Source of the DNA: Marinilabiliales bacterium
Lineage (GTDB): Bacteria > Bacteroidota > Bacteroidia > Bacteroidales > BM520
NCBI GenBank assembly: GCA_002869405.1
Contig: PKSY01000311.1
Location: 1 to 44,060 of the forward strand
Length of the DNA: 44,060 bases
Reading direction: 5' to 3'
In this document: in pieces, positions 15,881 through 23,777 of the stretch
How positions within the stretch are numbered: position 1 is the first letter of the stretch
How the letters are laid out: every line of letters begins with the position of its first letter
Notes under the pieces: model-generated
What the model saw: the letters and a program-made list of their open reading frames with translations, nothing else
Database searches by the model: none
Told to the model about the DNA's origin: nothing
Position numbers and translations under genes: made by a program

Positions 15881-16708
15881 TTATTTGAAGATAAGCCCCT
15901 GAGGATTAGGTCTTGATTTAAAGTAAAGCTCCTGAATAACTTTTTTCGTATAGAGAGGAAAATCACTCTTCATCATCCAATCGTAATATTGTGGTTCTTT
16001 ATTGAAGACATCCACAACACGTTGCCCCTTGAATTTTCCAAAATTGAAAACCTCTTCATCTTTTTCATTGAAAATGATTTGTCCTGTGAGATCGGCATTT
16101 TTTGTTCTTGCGGTAAATTCACTCAATGCTTTCATGTCGTTTACAACAGGAGTAAAAACATTACCTTTTTTATCTTTTAAAGGTGTTTCTTTATATCTGT
16201 CGAGCTGAGCTTTTAAGACCTCATAGGTTGCAATTGTATCAGCCTCAGCTGTATGAGCATCTTCGAGGTTTTTATCACAATAGAACTTGTATGCAGCGGA
16301 GAGCGTGCGTTGTTCCATTCTGTGGAAAATATTTTGCACATCCACAACTCTTCTGTTTCGCATTTCAAAATCTACGCCCGCTCTGAGAAACTCTTCCACA
16401 AGTAAAGGAATATCAAAACGCAATGCATTGTAACCGGCCAGGTCGCAATTTTGAAGAAATTGATTCAAATCTGCGGCAACCTGTTTAAAAGTAGGCTGAT
16501 CAATAACATCCTTATCATAGATTCCATGGATTTCCGAAACCTCTTTGGGAATTGGTATTGTCGGGTTGATTTTGGATGTTTTAATGATTTCCTCTCCTTC
16601 GGGAGTGACCTTTAACACTGAGAATTCTACAATTCGGTCTTTAGCTATGTTGAGTCCTGTAGTTTCCAGATCAAAAAATGCAATAGGTTTTGTGAGATTC
16701 AGTTCCAT
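15881..16708 (-). CDS. DnaQ-like 3'-5' exonuclease with C-terminal extension
   Basis: This 275-residue protein has an N-terminal DEDDh exonuclease domain (about residues 8-175): FFDLETTGLN with Asp13 and Glu15, AGYNALRFDIPLL with the second Asp, and the DAHTAEADTIATYEVL block with the catalytic His and last Asp. The C-terminal part (about 210-265) contains FNFGKFKGQRVVDV and YYDWMMKSDFP, resembling the small 'quorum-sensing-regulator/DUF3820' fold often attached to such nucleases. It is probably a proofreading-like or RNA/DNA-trimming nuclease, not the polymerase III epsilon subunit itself. It heads a run with the FAH-family and DUF721 genes. Confidence 0.85.
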   Translation of the reverse strand: MELNLTKPIAFFDLETTGLNIAKDRIVEFSVLKVTPEGEEIIKTSKINPTIPIPKEVSEIHGIYDKDVIDQPTFKQVAADLNQFLQNCDLAGYNALRFDIPLLVEEFLRAGVDFEMRNRRVVDVQNIFHRMEQRTLSAAYKFYCDKNLEDAHTAEADTIATYEVLKAQLDRYKETPLKDKKGNVFTPVVNDMKALSEFTARTKNADLTGQIIFNEKDEEVFNFGKFKGQRVVDVFNKEPQYYDWMMKSDFPLYTKKVIQELYFKSRPNPQGLIFK

Positions 16709-16728
16709 GAGTCTTTTTTAAATAAATA

Positions 16729-16756
16729 CGCTGCGCAGAAATACTCCTGCGCAGCG
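16729..16756. terminator. Perfect 10-bp hairpin between E2 and exonuclease genes
   Basis: CGCTGCGCAG (16729-16738) and CTGCGCAGCG (16747-16756) form a perfect stem with an 8-base loop. On the minus strand it is followed by TATTTATTT, so it can end the E2 transcript. A -7 box at 16776-16783 places it also inside the leader of the exonuclease gene. Confidence 0.6.
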
Positions 16757-16775
16757 AAATTTTCATTTCGTAACA

Positions 16776-16783
16776 CAAAGTTA
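16776..16783 (-). promoter_or_regulatory. -7 promoter element upstream of the exonuclease gene
   Basis: TAACTTTG on the minus strand matches TAnnTTTG and lies just after the E2 stop codon (16797). The predicted start point near 16769 would give a leader of about 60 bases that contains the 10-bp hairpin. Confidence 0.45.
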
Positions 16784-16796
16784 CAAAAAAGGGATG

Positions 16797-18086
16797 TTAT
16801 GCTGTTCTTTGTGTATCGAAGTTTTCAAGATATTGTGCTACTCTTTGCAGGAACATTCCTCCGAGAGCTCCATCAACCACGCGGTGGTCGTAAGAGAGCG
16901 ATAGGACACATCTGTGACGAATGGCGATGGTATCACCAAATTCTGTTTCCACAACAACAGGCTTCTTATTTATTACACCAATGCCAAGGATTGCTACCTG
17001 CGGCTGGTTAATAATTGGTGTTCCGGTTGTGGACCCGAATGTGCCGAGGTTGGTAATTGTAAATGTACCACCACTGATTTCATCAGGTTGCAGCTTATTT
17101 TCTCTTGAACGATGGGCAAGATCATTTACTGATGCTGCGAGTCCTGCCAGGTTCATTCTGTCAGCTTGTTTAATTACGGGAACAATAAGGTTACCATTGG
17201 GCAGTGCTGCAGCCATCCCTATATTAACGTCTTTACGAAGGATAATTTTGTCTCCGTTGACAGATGCATTGACACCCGGGAAGTCGCGTAAGGCGCGAGC
17301 TGTAGCTTCAATAAAGATTGGCGTAAACGTAAGTTTTTGCTTTTCACGAGCCATAAATGCCTCTTTATTCTTTTTTCTCCACTGAACAATGGGTTCCATA
17401 TCTACTTCAATGAATGAAGTAACATGTGGGCTTGTCTGAACTGACGCCACCATATGGTCGGCAATCAGTTTTCTCATTCTGTCCATCTGAATTATCTCAT
17501 CACCGTCTTTGAATTCCGGTGCAGGAGTGGCAGGAGGTGTTGTCGTAACTTTGGTTTCCGTAGCAGCAGGTGCTTGAGGCTTTTGCTGACCTCTGGTTTC
17601 CAGATATATAAGAATATCATTCTTGGTAACCCTGTCATCTTTTCCTGTGCCCTGAATTGAAGCGAGTTCAGCACTGTTAATATTTTCCTCTTTTGCAATC
17701 TTTCTTACCAGTGGGCTGTAAAAACGACCGTCATCTGCAGAATTATCTTCAACGGGCGTCTGCGTTTCGGGCGTTTCAGCAACCGATGGTTCAGGAATCT
17801 CCACTTTTGGAATTTCTTTCTGAGGCTCTTCCCCGGCATCATCACCTTCCAGGGCCACAATTGCAATTACTTCACCTACAGGCACTACATCGCCTTCCTT
17901 AAAAAGGATTTTCTCAATAGTTCCATCAATTGGTGACGGAATTTCTGAATCAACTTTGTCAGTTGCCAGTTCAACAATAGGATCTTCTTCAGCGATAACG
18001 TCGCCTTCCTTAACAAGCCATTTTGTAATAGTTGCTTCTATAATGCTTTCCCCCATTTTAGGGATGATAATCTCGTGTTTTGCCAT
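16797..18086 (-). CDS. 2-oxoacid dehydrogenase E2 (dihydrolipoyl acyltransferase)
   Basis: This 429-residue protein has the classic E2 layout: a lipoyl domain (1-80) with the lipoylated Lys44 in ATDKVDSEIP, a Pro/Ala/Glu-rich linker, a peripheral-subunit-binding domain (about 122-165, FYSPLVRKIAKEENI...GTGKDDRVTKNDIL), a second Pro/Ala/Thr-rich linker, and the catalytic domain from about 200 with TFTITNLGTFGS and the active-site SYDHRVVDG near the C-terminus. It transfers acyl groups to CoA. The IIPKMGESIIEATITKW start and single lipoyl domain fit branched-chain or 2-oxoglutarate-type complexes better than pyruvate dehydrogenase. The E1 and E3 genes are not in the window. Confidence 0.92.
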   Translation of the reverse strand: MAKHEIIIPKMGESIIEATITKWLVKEGDVIAEEDPIVELATDKVDSEIPSPIDGTIEKILFKEGDVVPVGEVIAIVALEGDDAGEEPQKEIPKVEIPEPSVAETPETQTPVEDNSADDGRFYSPLVRKIAKEENINSAELASIQGTGKDDRVTKNDILIYLETRGQQKPQAPAATETKVTTTPPATPAPEFKDGDEIIQMDRMRKLIADHMVASVQTSPHVTSFIEVDMEPIVQWRKKNKEAFMAREKQKLTFTPIFIEATARALRDFPGVNASVNGDKIILRKDVNIGMAAALPNGNLIVPVIKQADRMNLAGLAASVNDLAHRSRENKLQPDEISGGTFTITNLGTFGSTTGTPIINQPQVAILGIGVINKKPVVVETEFGDTIAIRHRCVLSLSYDHRVVDGALGGMFLQRVAQYLENFDTQRTA

Positions 18087-18158
18087 TTTGTTTGATCTGA
18101 ATAGCGTTATATCTATTTTGTTTCCAGATAAACAGTAAGAAGTGCATTTTGTTTGGTG

Positions 18159-20120
18159 CTATCGTACTAAATGGCGGATAGCCCTGAGAATGATATTGAT
18201 ATCTTTTCTGAAATGATAATCTTTGGCATAAAGGTAGTTAAGCTGAGTGCGGTCTTCAGCACTAATTTTTGGCAGTGCAAAGAGGTCGGTGGGATTTAAA
18301 ATCCCGGTTTTAATTGTTGGAAGGTGGATGTCCTCGTTACTATCTGATGGACAATAACCTACCCAGCTTTTCAGGCCGAAGACTACAGCAAAAATATTCT
18401 TTAAAAAGCCTGCAGGTCGTCGCATTATAAATACCAAAAAGGGTGAAAACGCCAGAAATATCAGTGAGGAAATAATATCAAGTAATCGCTTGTTTCTCCT
18501 GTTCGCCTGTTTGGAAATTGCATTCACGTCAATTGTATAGAGGTCGCCGCTGGTGTTTATGCTGTTGCTGCCAATAATAGCGGCAGATTCACGTGGAGCA
18601 ATTTTGTAATTAACCTGCAGGTGACCCAGGTCCGACATCAGATCAATGATTTTTACAGAGGAAACATCTTTGGCGCAGAAGATAATCTCTTTGATATCAT
18701 AGATTTGAATAATATCTTTAAGTTGGTCAAGGTTTCCGATAAAGCCATCTTTTCTGCTTCCTTCTGAAGGTGAAACAAAACCCACAAAACCAGGCTTGAG
18801 AGCAGTCTTACTTAATAATGATGCCACTCTTTCAGCTTCTGATTTTGATCCGATAATCACAAATCGTTTGTTCTCATCGTAACCCAGATGATATCTGTCG
18901 GGGCCAAAATAGTGAAGTAAGCCTCTGATGGATGACAATGCTATAATACCCCAAAGTGTACCCATTAGAATCATGGCTCTTGAAAACCTGAAATGTTCCG
19001 GGAGCAATGCATAGGCCACAAGAATAATCACTGTTCCTATCAGAGTACCCTGTACAACCTTGCTGAGTTTTATGGGGCTATCGTAAGCTCCGCTAAGGTA
19101 GAGTGAGATAGTCCAGGTTAACACATATGCCGGAACAGCAAACAGGAGATATTCGGGAGGGTAGGAGCCGCCGTCAGGGAAAATATACAATCGTTCCCAA
19201 TAGAGTTTTATTATGAATATTCCTCCATACATTAATAAAGCATCACAAAACGGGAGGAATAGGTTTTTCGCCAGTCGGCTGGCCAATGCAATGGATGCAC
19301 GCAGCCATATGGCGAAGTTTATAATAAAACTGAACAGCTTTGCTCTTTTAGTGCTAAAATGCTTTTCAGCAAAGATTACCATGGCATTATAGAAAGTGTA
19401 GACATAATTCACGCTACTCTTCTTTGTGCTTTCACCTTTATAATGAATAATCCTTGTATCAGGGAAATAATAGTTATTGTAGCCTGCAAGTTTGATGCGG
19501 TATGAAAGGTCAATATCCTCTCCATACATGAAGAATGTTTCATCCAGGAGTCCTGCTTTATCCAGGGTCTCTTTCCTCATCATCATAAATGCTCCGGAAA
19601 GGACATCAATTTTGTGTGTCTCTTCACGTGAAAGATAGGTGAGGTGATACTGTCCGAACCGTTTTGATTTTGGGAAAAGCCGGGAAAGCCCGGAAAGTTT
19701 ATAAAAAGCAACTTCAGGTGTTGGCAGCCCGCGTTTTGACTCAGGCAAAAATTCGCCTTTGCCGTCAACCATCTTAACACCTAATCCACCGGCATCAGGA
19801 TGCTGATCCATAAAGTCAATACACTTGGAAAAGGTATCCTCCTCCACAACTGTGTCAGGGTTGAGTAAAAGTACATATTCACCCTTTGAAACTCTGATAG
19901 CCTGATTGTTGGCCTTGGAAAATCCGGGGTTGTCATTATTGGCAATAAGATTTACCCACGGAAATTTCTCCTTTACCATACTTACAGAACCATCTACAGA
20001 ATTGTTATCTACAACAAAAACTTCCACTTCAAGGCCTGAAATTGCCTTTTGTACCGATAGCAGGCACTGTTCCAGAAAATGGATTACATTATAATTAACA
20101 ATAATGACTGAAAGTTTCAT
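18159..20120 (-). CDS. Glycosyltransferase family 2 fused to a degenerate sugar-phosphotransferase
   Basis: This 653-residue protein starts with a GT-A glycosyltransferase 2 domain (about 1-250): LSVIIVNYNV, VFVVDNNSVDGS, LLLNPDTVVEE and the GGLGVKMVD...FMMMRKETLDKAGLLDETFFMYGEDIDLSYR block, as in rhamnosyltransferases. Four membrane helices (about 265-410) follow. Next comes a CoA_binding_3-like Rossmann segment (RFVIIGSKSEAERVAS, about 425-540). The end has RNKRLLDIISSLIFLAFSPF, LKSWVGY and LFALPKISAEDRTQLNYLY, the outline of a polyprenyl-phosphate sugar-phosphotransferase, but lacking the catalytic middle (the QxRxGxxGxxF...KFRSM segment). It probably glycosylates a lipid-linked or exported glycan; the C-terminal half may be scaffolding. 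It is last in a four-gene operon. Confidence 0.8.
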   Translation of the reverse strand: MKLSVIIVNYNVIHFLEQCLLSVQKAISGLEVEVFVVDNNSVDGSVSMVKEKFPWVNLIANNDNPGFSKANNQAIRVSKGEYVLLLNPDTVVEEDTFSKCIDFMDQHPDAGGLGVKMVDGKGEFLPESKRGLPTPEVAFYKLSGLSRLFPKSKRFGQYHLTYLSREETHKIDVLSGAFMMMRKETLDKAGLLDETFFMYGEDIDLSYRIKLAGYNNYYFPDTRIIHYKGESTKKSSVNYVYTFYNAMVIFAEKHFSTKRAKLFSFIINFAIWLRASIALASRLAKNLFLPFCDALLMYGGIFIIKLYWERLYIFPDGGSYPPEYLLFAVPAYVLTWTISLYLSGAYDSPIKLSKVVQGTLIGTVIILVAYALLPEHFRFSRAMILMGTLWGIIALSSIRGLLHYFGPDRYHLGYDENKRFVIIGSKSEAERVASLLSKTALKPGFVGFVSPSEGSRKDGFIGNLDQLKDIIQIYDIKEIIFCAKDVSSVKIIDLMSDLGHLQVNYKIAPRESAAIIGSNSINTSGDLYTIDVNAISKQANRRNKRLLDIISSLIFLAFSPFLVFIMRRPAGFLKNIFAVVFGLKSWVGYCPSDSNEDIHLPTIKTGILNPTDLFALPKISAEDRTQLNYLYAKDYHFRKDINIILRAIRHLVR

Positions 20121-20128
20121 TCCGGCAA

Positions 20129-20767
20129 TTAGTTGTTGTATTTCTGATTAAAGTCAAAACTTATATAAATGGATAAACGGCTGTCATTGCCTTCTATTGC
20201 ATCCGGGCGCCCGCTTTTGCCCGAGCGGTTATCTTCCTGATTATAATAAATGCGATAATTTCCTGCTCTGCTAAGTTTTCCCTGATTATCGAATCCATAG
20301 AAATAGTCAAGAAGAATGCCATCGATGGATTTTATTTTACCCTGCTTTGGCGGACCCTGCATAACATCATGATATGTGATTTCTATATCATTGATATAAT
20401 GAAGCCTTGTTGACTGCGCTTCTCCCGGCATTCTGTCGTAATATTCAAGTTCTGTATCTCCAAAAGATTGTAAAAAACCATCATGATCAAGATTGTTGTA
20501 ATATGAAAACCGGATTCCGTTTATCTCTTCCGGTTTTCCTTCTGTTGCATCCTTATATTCCGACCACCTGAAAGAGTTGCTTCCGTTCATTTCTATGCCG
20601 GGGTTGCCATACTGGTCGATATAAAGAGTCGGTTGATCATCTTCTACAGGAAGCGGATAGATTTTAAGATTCTGACCATTGGGAGAAATTTCAATAGTGA
20701 TTTGTTCCTGCGCATTCAGGAAAAATGCAAAGAAGAAAAAGGAAAACAATAAACAATAATTCTTCAT
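20129..20767 (-). CDS. Secreted protein with internal repeats, function unknown
   Basis: This 212-residue protein has a clear signal peptide (MKNYCLLFSFFFFAFFLNAQ, cleavage near A-Q). The mature part is aromatic and acidic. It carries about three loose repeats in which a 'G-K/R-P/I-x-x-I-x-G' turn is followed by Tyr-rich strands and 'D-x-x-G-x-L...G': EINGIRFSYY...DHDGFLQSFGD, SIDGILLDYFYGFDNQGKL and GRPDAIEGNDSRL. The pattern recalls MORN or YD-like beta repeats, and so does the YwqK-like lipoprotein two genes upstream. I do not recognise the family. It lies 4 bases after the transglutaminase gene and 8 before the glycosyltransferase, clearly within the operon. Probably periplasmic or surface. 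Confidence 0.65.
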   Translation of the reverse strand: MKNYCLLFSFFFFAFFLNAQEQITIEISPNGQNLKIYPLPVEDDQPTLYIDQYGNPGIEMNGSNSFRWSEYKDATEGKPEEINGIRFSYYNNLDHDGFLQSFGDTELEYYDRMPGEAQSTRLHYINDIEITYHDVMQGPPKQGKIKSIDGILLDYFYGFDNQGKLSRAGNYRIYYNQEDNRSGKSGRPDAIEGNDSRLSIYISFDFNQKYNN

Positions 20768-20771
20768 ACTG

Positions 20772-22397
20772 TTATTTTATTACATCCCAATTGCCAATAT
20801 GCTCTGATACGACGAATGTTTTTGGTTCTGTTTTAATAAATTCGTTGGCATTATAAGTCCATTCAAGGGTTTCCGAGCCGCCACCAGATTGTGTAGTGAC
20901 TATATACTTTCCTTTTACAGCGCCGAAATATGCGGCCTGGTGCGCAGGGGAGTCTGAGTCACCACCTGAGGGGTCAACAGGGATCCAACCATAATTGGGA
21001 AGGTATATTTCAACCCAACGGTGAAACACGTCGTCGAGTTGAGCAGTTTCCAGCCTTACTGAAACAGCTCCCACGTACCTTGCCGGAATTCCGGCCGCCC
21101 GGCACATGGCGATATATACAAATGAGTATTCAGAGCATGAGCCGTTACCTCTTTCCAGAACCTCCGGGGCTGTATTCCAGCCTCCGGCCATCTCATAATA
21201 CATATGTGTTTGCACATAGCGATAGATCTTTCGTGCCTGATAATAGAGATTCTTCTCATTGCCAATGGCCTCTTTAACAGCACTCTTTATTGTCTTTCCT
21301 GTGAGCTGAAATTTCTCATTATCTGCCAGATACAGATTTTTTACCGTTTCCGGGATATCTTGAAAACCGCCGACCTTCTCAGGATATATAAAATAGTTCA
21401 GATCCCAGGTTTCAGCCCGGACTGTCATAGCTGCATCAAACTGCTCTGAAGCCGCAATATTCTCCCTATTCCAGTGTACAGTATTCTGCCCCCAGTTGTC
21501 AGATACAACATTATAACCTTCAGGTGAAAAAACCGGCGGAGCGACTATTTTTTGATTAATTCTGCTTTCAGGAATTGCGATGTGTACATCAAGGGATGTG
21601 ACATTTCCCGGGCCGAAGTTTGTCGTGCAATGGTTAAAAGTGAGATTTAATTCTCTTTTGTTCGTCAACCGGTATTGTTGGTCGTCTTGAATTTTTAACA
21701 CATAGATGCTGTCGGTCTGTGAGTCTATTGCAAGTAAGTTCTTTCCGTCGAAGGCGATATCTCTGACATATGGAGACGGGGCATCCGTTGTAATGATCAC
21801 CGTGCCGTCTGTTGGGTTAACCATAAATAATTTGTTCGACCCGGAATCAGTAACCCAAAGGTACTTACCGTCAAATGCAATTGCAGAAGATGATCTTGTG
21901 GGTGAAGGGAAGGAGCGAATAGTTGTTCCGTCCGCTGCATTTATCATTACGATTTTTTGCTGGCCGGGAATGATGCTCCATAAATACTCGCCATCGGAAG
22001 CCAGTCCTGTTGCCATGGCGTCAGGGCCGTCAGCGAAATGCAGAATATTTCCTTTGATTGGATCGACCCGATATATTTTCGCATGATAATGCTCTGCCAG
22101 AGGTAAACCTCCTTTAATATCAATATTGTAAATTGAATTCCCATCCCAGGCCAATGCTGAAGGCCAGTAGGCCGGAGAGGATAATGAACGGGAAATGTTC
22201 CCGGTCTCCGGGTTAAGGCAGTATATCAAATCTGTTTTACGGTCACATACCCAGATGTTTGTTCCGTCAAAAGTTATTCCGGTGCAATTCTGCGCCGGTG
22301 CAATAAAGGTTCGAACGACTTCTCCGGGATGTGCAAATATTGTGTTGCTAAATAAAAAGAAAAGAATCGTTACATAAACCGAAATTCTATTTCTCAT
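20772..22397 (-). CDS. Secreted beta-propeller/transglutaminase-like cysteine protease
   Basis: This 541-residue protein has a signal peptide (ILFFLFSNTIFAHPGE). Residues about 25-245 hold five or six NHL/WD-like blades with the pattern 'aFDGk.LWv.D....kiy.vnp..G.ii' (FDGTNIWVCD, WDGNSIYNID, SDGEYLWSI, FDGKYLWVTDS, FDGKNLLAIDS). After a linker comes a transglutaminase-like core (about 385-480) with the triad Cys in GNGSCSEYSFVYIAMCRAAGIPARYVG, His in DVFHRWVEIYLP and Asp in WIPVDPSGGDSD. Such proteins cleave or crosslink peptides; the substrate is unknown. It sits 7 bases after a YwqK-type lipoprotein gene in the same operon, suggesting an envelope role. Confidence 0.85.
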   Translation of the reverse strand: MRNRISVYVTILFFLFSNTIFAHPGEVVRTFIAPAQNCTGITFDGTNIWVCDRKTDLIYCLNPETGNISRSLSSPAYWPSALAWDGNSIYNIDIKGGLPLAEHYHAKIYRVDPIKGNILHFADGPDAMATGLASDGEYLWSIIPGQQKIVMINAADGTTIRSFPSPTRSSSAIAFDGKYLWVTDSGSNKLFMVNPTDGTVIITTDAPSPYVRDIAFDGKNLLAIDSQTDSIYVLKIQDDQQYRLTNKRELNLTFNHCTTNFGPGNVTSLDVHIAIPESRINQKIVAPPVFSPEGYNVVSDNWGQNTVHWNRENIAASEQFDAAMTVRAETWDLNYFIYPEKVGGFQDIPETVKNLYLADNEKFQLTGKTIKSAVKEAIGNEKNLYYQARKIYRYVQTHMYYEMAGGWNTAPEVLERGNGSCSEYSFVYIAMCRAAGIPARYVGAVSVRLETAQLDDVFHRWVEIYLPNYGWIPVDPSGGDSDSPAHQAAYFGAVKGKYIVTTQSGGGSETLEWTYNANEFIKTEPKTFVVSEHIGNWDVIK

Positions 22398-22404
22398 AGC
22401 CGGA

Positions 22405-23064
22405 CTATTTTTGAGAATATGTAGTAGTCCCGGTTAATATTCCTTCCTTATTATAAGTATGCCAGATGCTGTCTGGTTTTGAGAGCTTAAAAAATCCCTG
22501 TTCATGCAACTCACCACCAATATAGTATTTGTTGTAAATTCCATTGGGTACACCGTTCTTATACTCCTTTTCTTCTACCAGAACACCATCTTCAGAATAG
22601 TTTTTCTGCAGGCCTTCACGTTTTCCATCATGATAAACAACTTCAGACTGAACCTTTCCATTCTTAAAGTAGCTGTAGTATTGCCCTTCACGTCTTCCGT
22701 TTTCATAGCTAATAAGGGTTTTTAACTCACCTGTATTATAAAAGGCTTCGTATTCGCCATGCAGGCTGTCATTTTTGAACTCTGCTGTATTTCTGATTTT
22801 TCTGTTTTCATGATACTTGACCCATTTACCGGTGCGAAGTCCTTTTTTATATTGACCTTCTGAAACGACATTTCCTTTATCATCATAAAATTCATAAAAA
22901 CCGTCTTTTACTTCATTTCCGTCTTCATCGGTAAAGAATTCATACTTTTCTGAAATAACATCTGTACCGGGGTGAAAGACCTCTTTTACTTCCCTTTTTG
23001 GTCCGCAGGAAATCAGTAACACAGTAATAATAGTAATGATACTTAGAAGTTGGATTTTTTTCAT
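22405..23064 (-). CDS. YwqK/MORN-repeat lipoprotein
   Basis: This 219-residue protein has a lipoprotein signal with lipobox LISC (Cys20). The body is at least six MORN-variant repeats of about 22 residues with the core 'G-x-Y-x-x-Y-(Y/D)-x-x-G-K/E-x-x-x-E': DGFYEFYDDKGNVVSEGQ, TGKWVKYHENRKIRNTAEF, HGEYEAFYNTGELKTLIS, EGQYYSYFKNGKVQSEVVY, EGLQKNYSEDGVLVEEKEY and NGIYNKYYIGGELHEQGFF. In databases this repeat is labelled 'YwqK family antitoxin', but as a lipoprotein outside any toxin locus it is more likely a surface scaffold. It is the first gene of the operon that includes the transglutaminase and glycosyltransferase, with a -7 element 26 bases before the ATG. Confidence 0.85.
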   Translation of the reverse strand: MKKIQLLSIITIITVLLISCGPKREVKEVFHPGTDVISEKYEFFTDEDGNEVKDGFYEFYDDKGNVVSEGQYKKGLRTGKWVKYHENRKIRNTAEFKNDSLHGEYEAFYNTGELKTLISYENGRREGQYYSYFKNGKVQSEVVYHDGKREGLQKNYSEDGVLVEEKEYKNGVPNGIYNKYYIGGELHEQGFFKLSKPDSIWHTYNKEGILTGTTTYSQK

Positions 23065-23089
23065 GATCTGATTTTTTTCTTATACCATG

Positions 23090-23097
23090 CAAAGGTA
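23090..23097 (-). promoter_or_regulatory. -7 promoter element of the YwqK-transglutaminase operon
   Basis: TACCTTTG on the minus strand matches TAnnTTTG. It gives a leader of about 20 bases before the ATG at 23064. No clear -33 box is seen. Confidence 0.5.
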
Positions 23098-23160
23098 AAA
23101 GAAAAATACCGATTCTGATAATAATCTTTCTGCTCCCGGGTGGGAGTTCTGTGTTGTTTG

Positions 23161-23769
23161 TTAGTTGTTGAAAATGAGCTCTGTAAACCTTATAAAAAGA
23201 GCTGGTTTTAGTAATATTGTGAAAATAAACCCAAAAACAGCACCCCAGAAATGCGCATCATGACCGATGTTGTCACCGCCACGTTTTGCCATGTATGCAC
23301 TAAAAACAAGATACAAAATCCCAAAAATAAACGCAGGAATTCCAATAGGTATAAACATGAAATAAATCTTATTCCAGGGGTCAAAAAGAATGCTTGCAAA
23401 GACGATTGCTGAAATGGCTCCGGAAGCTCCAACAGCACTGTAATATGGGTTTTCCTTATTCTTGAAAAAGGATGGACCGGAAGAAATAACTATTCCGCCA
23501 ACATAAAGAACAACATAGTAATATAATCCGGTTGCGCCCCATATAGCTTTAAAATACTGTTCCACGGCGGTACCGAAAGATATCAATACAAGCATATTAA
23601 ATAAAAGGTGTGCTATTCCTCCATGTATTAAGGCATGTGAAAGAAAACGATAATACTGCCTGTCTTTAGCAATAAGGTAGGGCGTAAACTTTAGTTTTTC
23701 AGTGAGGTCGGCACGTTGAAAAGCCAGAATAGACACCAGAATGGTGATTGCAGCAATAATATATGTCAT
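23161..23769 (-). CDS. Rhomboid family intramembrane serine protease
   Basis: This 202-residue protein has six predicted membrane helices. It carries the rhomboid catalytic dyad: Ser116 in AVGASGAISA (GxSG) and His173 in GHDAHFWGAVFG. The conserved HxxxN pattern is His54 and Asn58 (IAHLLFNMLVL). It cleaves membrane proteins within or near the bilayer; substrates are unknown. It lies 8 bases after the membrane protein gene upstream and is co-transcribed with it. A weak 5-bp hairpin (23133-23146) follows its stop with no good T-run. Confidence 0.93.
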   Translation of the reverse strand: MTYIIAAITILVSILAFQRADLTEKLKFTPYLIAKDRQYYRFLSHALIHGGIAHLLFNMLVLISFGTAVEQYFKAIWGATGLYYYVVLYVGGIVISSGPSFFKNKENPYYSAVGASGAISAIVFASILFDPWNKIYFMFIPIGIPAFIFGILYLVFSAYMAKRGGDNIGHDAHFWGAVFGFIFTILLKPALFIRFTELIFNN

Positions 23770-23777
23770 GTCAGAAT

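Noticed and set aside
15874-15966. Longer start of the FAH-family gene
   Set aside because: It overlaps the exonuclease coding sequence, and the family signature IGRNY starts right after the ATG at 15873.
22405-23064. Toxin-antitoxin system based on the YwqK antitoxin label
   Set aside because: The protein is a lipoprotein with no toxin gene next to it; the label reflects the repeat only.
23133-23146. Short CTCCC/GGGAG hairpin after the rhomboid gene as a terminator
   Set aside because: It has only five base pairs, with no T-run on the minus strand.
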